DNA of 64,000 nt from assembly GCA_026705345.1 (NCBI GenBank), contig JAPPAV010000077.1:1-64000 (forward strand). The letters are read 5' to 3'. The notes under the pieces were generated by a model that was not told where the DNA came from, did no database searches, and was given only the letters and a program-made list of their open reading frames with translations. Shown here piece after piece: positions 59,824-64,000 of the stretch. The stretch comes from Gammaproteobacteria bacterium (GTDB taxonomy: Bacteria > Pseudomonadota > Gammaproteobacteria > Pseudomonadales > Azotimanducaceae). Every line of letters begins with the position of its first letter. Position 1 is the first letter of the stretch. Both the position numbers and the translations under genes were made by a program.

Positions 59824-61302
59824 ATGTTGAGTTGGGATGATTACAGTGAAGACGATGTCGTCCAGGCCCGAACCGCGGCGGCAACACTTGCCGTGGACGA
59901 ACCGCCGGTCGTAGAACAACGGCTTGTCGAACCGGCAGACCGTCCTGTGTCATTGTCCGAGAGCGCCCCCGTTAACGGCGTGTCGATTGATGGCGCACCG
60001 GTCAACGGCACGTTGTGCGCGGACAACGGTCACCCCCCCACCCCCGAACCGGAACTCGTGGCGACACGCATATCGCCGGTTCCGGAAGTCGCCCTGCCGA
60101 ACCCTCCGCCGGTGACCGTCGCCAAGGCACCGGCCATTACGGAGGCGAGTCCCGACGGCGCGGTCGCCGCCGCGCCCGTCGAGACCAACGCGGCACCCGC
60201 CGGCACCGCCCCGAGCCAAGCTGTCCGGGATGCGGTTGCCGCGCGGTTGGACCGCGAGTCTGGCGAGCTGGAGACGGGATCGAGCGAACGCGTGACGGTG
60301 GATCAGAAGCGCATGATCAACTGCCGGGCAGATCTCAACCAACTCGTGCCGTTCAAATACGACTGGGCCTGGCAGAAGTATCTCGACGGTTGCGCCAACC
60401 ACTGGATGCCCCAGGAGATCAACATGACGGCGGACGTCTCGCTGTGGAAGTCCGACGCCGGGCTTTCCGCCGACGAGCGCGTCATCGTCAAGCGCAGCCT
60501 GGGGTTCTTCTCCACCGCCGACTCGCTGGTCGCCAACAACCTGGTGCTGTCCGTGTACCGGCTGATCACCAACCCGGAATGCCGCCAGTACCTCTTGCGC
60601 CAGGCATTCGAGGAGGCGATCCACACCCACGCCTACCAATACTGCATCGAGTCGCTCGGCATGGACGAAGGCGAAATCTTCAACATGTACCACGAGGTCC
60701 CGTCCGTGGCCCACAAGGCATCCTGGGCACTGAAGTACACCAAGGAACTCTCAGATCCAAACTTCCAGACGGGTACCGTGGAGAGCGACAAGGCGCTCTT
60801 GAAGAACATCATCGCCTACTACTGCGTGTTGGAGGGCATTTTCTTCTACTGCGGCTTCACGCAGATCCTCTCCATGGGGCGACGCAACAAGATGACCGGC
60901 ACCTCCGAGCAGTTCCAGTACATCCTGCGCGACGAGTCGATGCACGTGAATTTCGGCATCGACGTGATCAACCAGATCAAGCTCGAGAACCCGCAGCTGT
61001 GGGACGACGAGATGCAGGAACTCGCCACGCGCATGATCCTCGAGGGTACGGAACTCGAGACGCGCTACGCCCGGGACACGATGCCCAGGGGCGTGCTCGG
61101 CATGAACGCCAACACCATGGCCGAGTACCTGCAGTTCATCGCCAACCGTCGGTTGGCGCAGATCGGGCTCCCGGAGCAGTTTCCCGGCGTTAAGAACCCG
61201 TTCCCGTGGATGTCCGAGATCATGGATCTCAAGAAGGAGAAGAACTTCTTCGAAACCCGGGTGACGGAATACCAGACGGGCGGGGCGTTGAGCTGGGACT
61301 AG
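59824..61302 (+). CDS. nrdB: Class I ribonucleoside-diphosphate reductase, small subunit with long N-terminal extension
   Basis: A 492-residue beta subunit. The R2 core starts near residue 150 ([20 protein letters not shown]). Di-iron and tyrosyl radical sites are visible as [11 protein letters not shown] (ExxHxxxY), FYCGFTQIL and [10 protein letters not shown]. The first ~150 residues after MLSWDDY are low-complexity, rich in Pro, Ala, Val and Glu, and are absent from standard NrdB. The C-terminus ends GGALSWD, the tail that docks in NrdA; a similar LSWD peptide also opens the protein. It follows nrdA by 40 bp. Confidence 0.95.
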   Translation: MLSWDDYSEDDVVQARTAAATLAVDEPPVVEQRLVEPADRPVSLSESAPVNGVSIDGAPVNGTLCADNGHPPTPEPELVATRISPVPEVALPNPPPVTVAKAPAITEASPDGAVAAAPVETNAAPAGTAPSQAVRDAVAARLDRESGELETGSSERVTVDQKRMINCRADLNQLVPFKYDWAWQKYLDGCANHWMPQEINMTADVSLWKSDAGLSADERVIVKRSLGFFSTADSLVANNLVLSVYRLITNPECRQYLLRQAFEEAIHTHAYQYCIESLGMDEGEIFNMYHEVPSVAHKASWALKYTKELSDPNFQTGTVESDKALLKNIIAYYCVLEGIFFYCGFTQILSMGRRNKMTGTSEQFQYILRDESMHVNFGIDVINQIKLENPQLWDDEMQELATRMILEGTELETRYARDTMPRGVLGMNANTMAEYLQFIANRRLAQIGLPEQFPGVKNPFPWMSEIMDLKKEKNFFETRVTEYQTGGALSWD

Positions 61303-61430
61303 CCAGAAGCAAAGCGACGGCCAGTCCTTCGATTACCAGTCGATTGGCCGTGACAGCTAGCACGATCAAGGAGAGCAGCAGTACCTAACCCTTAGCCGCC
61401 TGTCAAAGTGAGACGCGGCTCAAATCGAGA

Positions 61431-61465
61431 GAAGGCCCCGAACTCGTACGAGATTCGGGGCCTTC
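61431..61465. terminator. Strong perfect hairpin after nrdB, abutting a tRNA
   Basis: GAAGGCCCCGAA and TTCGGGGCCTTC form a perfect 12-bp stem whose centre (CTCGTACGAG) is itself palindromic. There is no T-tract after it; the tRNA starts 3 nt later. It could be a factor-dependent terminator for nrdAB, or a processing signal in a leader upstream of the tRNA. Confidence 0.4.
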
Positions 61466-61468
61466 AAT

Positions 61469-61565
61469 GCCCGGGTGGTGAAACTTGGTAGACACACCGC
61501 ACTCGCAATGCGGCGGCTGTTGCTAGCTCAACGCCGTGAGGGTTCGATTCCCTCCCCGGGCACCA
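61469..61565 (+). tRNA. Leu-bodied class II tRNA with CGC anticodon (isotype mismatch, Leu versus Ala)
   Basis: 97 nt including CCA. Acceptor GCCCGGG/CCCGGGC, D-stem GTG/CAC with a Leu-style GGTAGA loop, anticodon stem CCGCA/TGCGG, loop CTCGCAA (anticodon CGC at 61504-61506), 24-nt variable arm with CGGC/GCCG stem, and T-stem GAGGG/CCCTC. The discriminator is A73. The long variable arm, D-loop and A73 fit tRNA-Leu; the anticodon reads the alanine codon GCG. There is no G3:U70 pair for AlaRS. Bacterial LeuRS largely ignores the anticodon, so leucylation is conceivable. The fold is complete. Confidence 0.8.
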
Positions 61566-61714
61566 GGCAGCACCAAGCCAATTTTGGTTTAGGAGTTCGG
61601 TCGGGCCGCCCTACAATCTCCGTTTGGCCTGTTTACGTCTTGACTATACATGTCCACTAGTCCAGTAGTCCACTAGCTGGCCAGCCTTCGGGAACTACGA
61701 CAAGGCGGTCTCTC

Positions 61715-62608
61715 TTACGCTCGGAGTTCCGTAGCCAACTTTCGCAACGCCGCCACAAACGCCAACGGCTGATCCAAGAACACATGATGCTGCGCGTCCG
61801 CCACTTCGACCACCGGCACCTCGCCAGGGATCAGTCCCACCGTGTAGTCGACCGTCGCCTTCGTGCACGACTCGCTCAACTCGCCGTAGATGATCCCCAC
61901 GGGGAGCGTTAACCCGCTGTAGTCTTCCGGCTGGCGCTCGCCGCCTTTCAGGGTGAGCGGTAGTTCCTCGTCGAACTTCCAGGCCCAGCCGCCGTCGACG
62001 CGCATCAGCGAATGCCGAGCGATGTAGGTCAGGATGTAGCGGTTGGCGCAGGGTTGCGGCGGGAACAGGCGGAACCGCTCCGCGGCGACTTCGCGGCTCG
62101 GGTAGACCTTGGCGCGCCCGCCGCCCATCACCGGGCCTTCGACGGGAAGGGGTTCGTCGGGAGGGCGCATGCCGGAGTCAACGAGCACCAGGGCGCCGAA
62201 ACGTTCGGGGAACAGGTTCGCGGCCTTGGTGGCCATGACGCCGCCGAAGCTGTGGGCGACGACCACGACGTCGTTGCCGAAGCCGGCGTCGTCGCAGACG
62301 CCGACGATCTCTGAGGCGTAGGTCTCGGCATCGTAGGCGTAGCGGTAGTCGGAGTCGCCCATGCCGGTGAGGTCCATCGCCGCGATGCGGTATTCATCGA
62401 GAAGCTGCGGGGCGATGAAGTCCCACCATCGGGAGTGGGCGTTCATCCCGTGGATCAGGAGCATGGGGGCTTTGCCCGCTTTTCCCCAGGTCCGGTAGAA
62501 CACGTCGCACTCTTCCACTTCGACGGTGTGTTCCTCGGCTTCGGTTTCCACGGCGTGCCAGAACCAGCCCGGAATCTCGTCCTCGCCGCCCTTGTCCCAG
62601 CGCGCCAC
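61715..62608 (-). CDS. Alpha/beta-hydrolase
   Basis: A 297-residue alpha/beta-hydrolase-fold enzyme. The oxyanion region is LLIHGMNAHSRWWDFIA, the nucleophile elbow AHSFGGVMA (Ser ~119), and the catalytic His is in DAQHHVFLDQP near the C-terminus. There is no signal peptide, so cytoplasmic. Substrate is unknown. It stands alone between the tRNA and a gap before the DUF349 gene. Confidence 0.87.
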   Translation of the reverse strand: MARWDKGGEDEIPGWFWHAVETEAEEHTVEVEECDVFYRTWGKAGKAPMLLIHGMNAHSRWWDFIAPQLLDEYRIAAMDLTGMGDSDYRYAYDAETYASEIVGVCDDAGFGNDVVVVAHSFGGVMATKAANLFPERFGALVLVDSGMRPPDEPLPVEGPVMGGGRAKVYPSREVAAERFRLFPPQPCANRYILTYIARHSLMRVDGGWAWKFDEELPLTLKGGERQPEDYSGLTLPVGIIYGELSESCTKATVDYTVGLIPGEVPVVEVADAQHHVFLDQPLAFVAALRKLATELRA

Positions 62609-63017
62609 CCTGCCTCCTTGGTCCCCTTGCGGAGCGGTCAGGGTACCAGCGTCGTGTTTCGATTTGCGTTCAAGTGCTCGTCAGTCGCACAATGAAGGTT
62701 CCTTAGTCCGCTGTGGTCCGCGTTCGTGGACCCATCGAGGAGCGTTGTCGTGGCAAACAAATTGATCACGCAAAGCGCACCGCCAAGAGCGACTGTGGGA
62801 ATAATCGGCTGGTCGATACTCCGGCATCCATCAGCCGCGCCGAGCCGCTTCACGGCGGACACCTGCGGAAGACCGGGCAGCGCGTCTCGCGAGTACGCGA
62901 GCCGTCCGCTGGCCGTTCCCTCTCTCACGCGCGACTTGCCTTGCTTGGCGAGCCCGCCCGCATGTGACCGCCGCGAGGCGAGATAACCATGTCGGGTCAC
63001 GTTGTGAGAGCCTCACC
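62609..63017. other. Intergenic stretch without a supported gene
   Basis: Across these 409 bp several open frames of 80-120 codons exist on both strands, but none has family resemblance, sensible start context or natural composition. I see no RNA gene, repeat or terminator. Part of it must be the promoter region of the DUF349 gene at 63018 and of the divergent hydrolase. Confidence 0.4.
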
Positions 63018-64000
63018 ATGTTACGCAAGCTGTTCAGTCGCAAACCGCGTCTCGACGCGGACGATCCTGCCGTCAGGACCGCCGCCCTCGCCGATCTGGG
63101 GGACGGAGATCAAGCGACGTTTGCCCGCGTATTCCGTGACGATGCCGACCGGGACGTTCGCCTCAAGGCACTGGAGCGCCTGACCCGCCCCGACATCGTC
63201 TTCGAGGGCTTGGGCGATGACGAAGTCGCCGAGGAGGCTCTTGGTCGGCTTCTCAGCCTGATCGACGACGACACGCCGGAGACCATTCGCACTCATCCGG
63301 CGGTCCAGCACGCGATACTGGCAACCGCCGAGACGGTTGAGGCGGCGCTGGCGATCGCGCCGCGCATGGCGGACGCCGGTGCATTCGCGGCTGCGTTGGC
63401 CGAAAACCCACGCGCCCAGGTCCGGCAAGCCCTCGCCGAGGCTACCTGGGATCCGGCGGCCCTGACCGAGATGGAGAAGATCACGCGCCGCCGGGACAAG
63501 TCCGTGCATCGCGTGGCGCGGGAACGTCTCGCCGTACTACGCGCCGCGTCCCAGCGCCGCGACGAGGAGGACACGCAGACCGAGACGATCCTCGCCGCCG
63601 CGGTGGCACTCGAAGGGGAAGACCCGCACTACGAAGCTCGGCGCGACGCCATAGAAAGAGATTGGACCAACCACCTCGTTGCCATGGAAGAGACCGACCA
63701 AGAGCTTGCGAGGTTCAGTGTCGTGTCGCGCGATCTCAATGCCACACGTCGTCGTTTTCCGGCACGGCGGCAGCCGGCGCAGGGTCACCACCCGGAGGTC
63801 GAGGTGGATTTCGGTGCGCTGGTCACCCGCGCCGAGTCACTTCTCGCAGCCGTCACCGACTCGCTCCAGCCCGGCACCGACGACAAGCTGTCCCTCGACG
63901 ATGCAAAACAATCCGTCGACAACCTCGCCGCCGAATGGAGCGCGGGTGCCGACGCCAAGCGGCCCGGCGAAGAACTGAGCGAGCGATTCCGCGAGCTGAT
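63018..64000 (+). CDS. DUF349 domain protein, N-terminal part (runs off the window)
   Basis: At least 327 residues in one open frame starting MLRKLFSRKPRLDADDPAVR. The N-terminal ~210 residues show HEAT-like helical repeats (DADRDVRLKALERL, ENPRAQVRQALAEATWDPAA, DKSVHRVARERLAVL). The later part is charged and coiled-coil-like, as in DUF349 proteins of gammaproteobacteria. Function is unknown. The C-terminal DUF349 repeats lie beyond position 64000. Confidence 0.75.
   Translation, partial: MLRKLFSRKPRLDADDPAVRTAALADLGDGDQATFARVFRDDADRDVRLKALERLTRPDIVFEGLGDDEVAEEALGRLLSLIDDDTPETIRTHPAVQHAILATAETVEAALAIAPRMADAGAFAAALAENPRAQVRQALAEATWDPAALTEMEKITRRRDKSVHRVARERLAVLRAASQRRDEEDTQTETILAAAVALEGEDPHYEARRDAIERDWTNHLVAMEETDQELARFSVVSRDLNATRRRFPARRQPAQGHHPEVEVDFGALVTRAESLLAAVTDSLQPGTDDKLSLDDAKQSVDNLAAEWSAGADAKRPGEELSERFREL

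Noticed and set aside
61469-61565. Selenocysteine or 'allo' tRNA
   Set aside because: The anticodon is CGC, not a stop-codon anticodon. The acceptor stem is 7 bp and the T-stem 5 bp, so the 8/5 or 9/3 architectures of tRNA-Sec and allo-tRNAs do not apply.
62638-63000. 120-codon minus-strand frame before the DUF349 gene
   Set aside because: No domain, no ribosome-binding site and unnatural composition; treated as intergenic.

Overview
The window is about 66% GC-rich, densely coded bacterial chromosome and reads as an uncultured gammaproteobacterium. The evidence is gene order: DUF2066–CDP-alcohol transferase–hda beside purM; dcd–mrp close to metG; metG followed by an rnf (rsx) operon and nth; and argG, RNase T, CGFS glutaredoxin, argD and argF in a row. 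This is the order familiar from Pseudomonas-type chromosomes, here compressed. Many genes start with GTG or TTG and overlap by 4 bp. No phage, plasmid or cas genes were seen. Layout: (1) 1-1.0 kb holds a decayed REP-associated tyrosine transposase at the left edge, followed by three 75-bp palindromic elements and a degenerate GGGGCGATGTTC array. (2) 1.0-8.8 kb holds an unrecognised exported protein, sulfate activation (cysD, cysNC), a TrxR-like ferredoxin-NADP reductase, a DUF35/thiolase pair and a small phosphoesterase. (3) 8.8-23.7 kb is a surface-glycan region interleaved with housekeeping genes. It has GT4 and GT2 glycosyltransferases, an RmlB-like dehydratase, glyS, a GcvR-like ACT protein, a free-standing APS kinase, a 1454-residue sulfotransferase–coiled-coil–GT2–GT4 protein, a methyltransferase and rmlD/C/A. 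Together these suggest synthesis of dTDP-rhamnose, supply of PAPS and assembly of a sulfated, probably rhamnose-containing, surface glycan. (4) 23.8-37.4 kb is housekeeping: mnmC, serA, murG, hda, phospholipid synthesis, purM, dcd, mrp, a cation transporter, an ankyrin protein and metG. (5) 37.5-44.4 kb is an rnf operon in which rnfC is absent as a gene. RnfB carries the C-terminal double [4Fe-4S] tail of RnfC, and the NADH/FMN module is missing. Next come an M16 lipoprotein protease and nth. (6) 44.4-51.5 kb holds arginine biosynthesis genes, rnt, grxD, a C-S-lyase-type aminotransferase and a Coq4 homologue. (7) 51.7-64 kb holds a secreted trypsin-like protease, a glycerol kinase fused to an intact diguanylate cyclase domain, nrdAB with NrdR-like and DnaA-like boxes, and a Leu-bodied long-variable-arm tRNA with a CGC (alanine) anticodon. 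It ends with an alpha/beta hydrolase and the start of a DUF349 protein. Small hairpin repeats are scattered through the gaps (5.2, 25.6, 46.5, 51.6 kb). One family has entered the rnfG reading frame and another copy supplies the serA stop codon. The most unusual items are the RnfB–RnfC-tail fusion, the GlpK–GGDEF fusion, the four-module sulfotransferase/glycosyltransferase, and the isotype/anticodon-mismatched tRNA.
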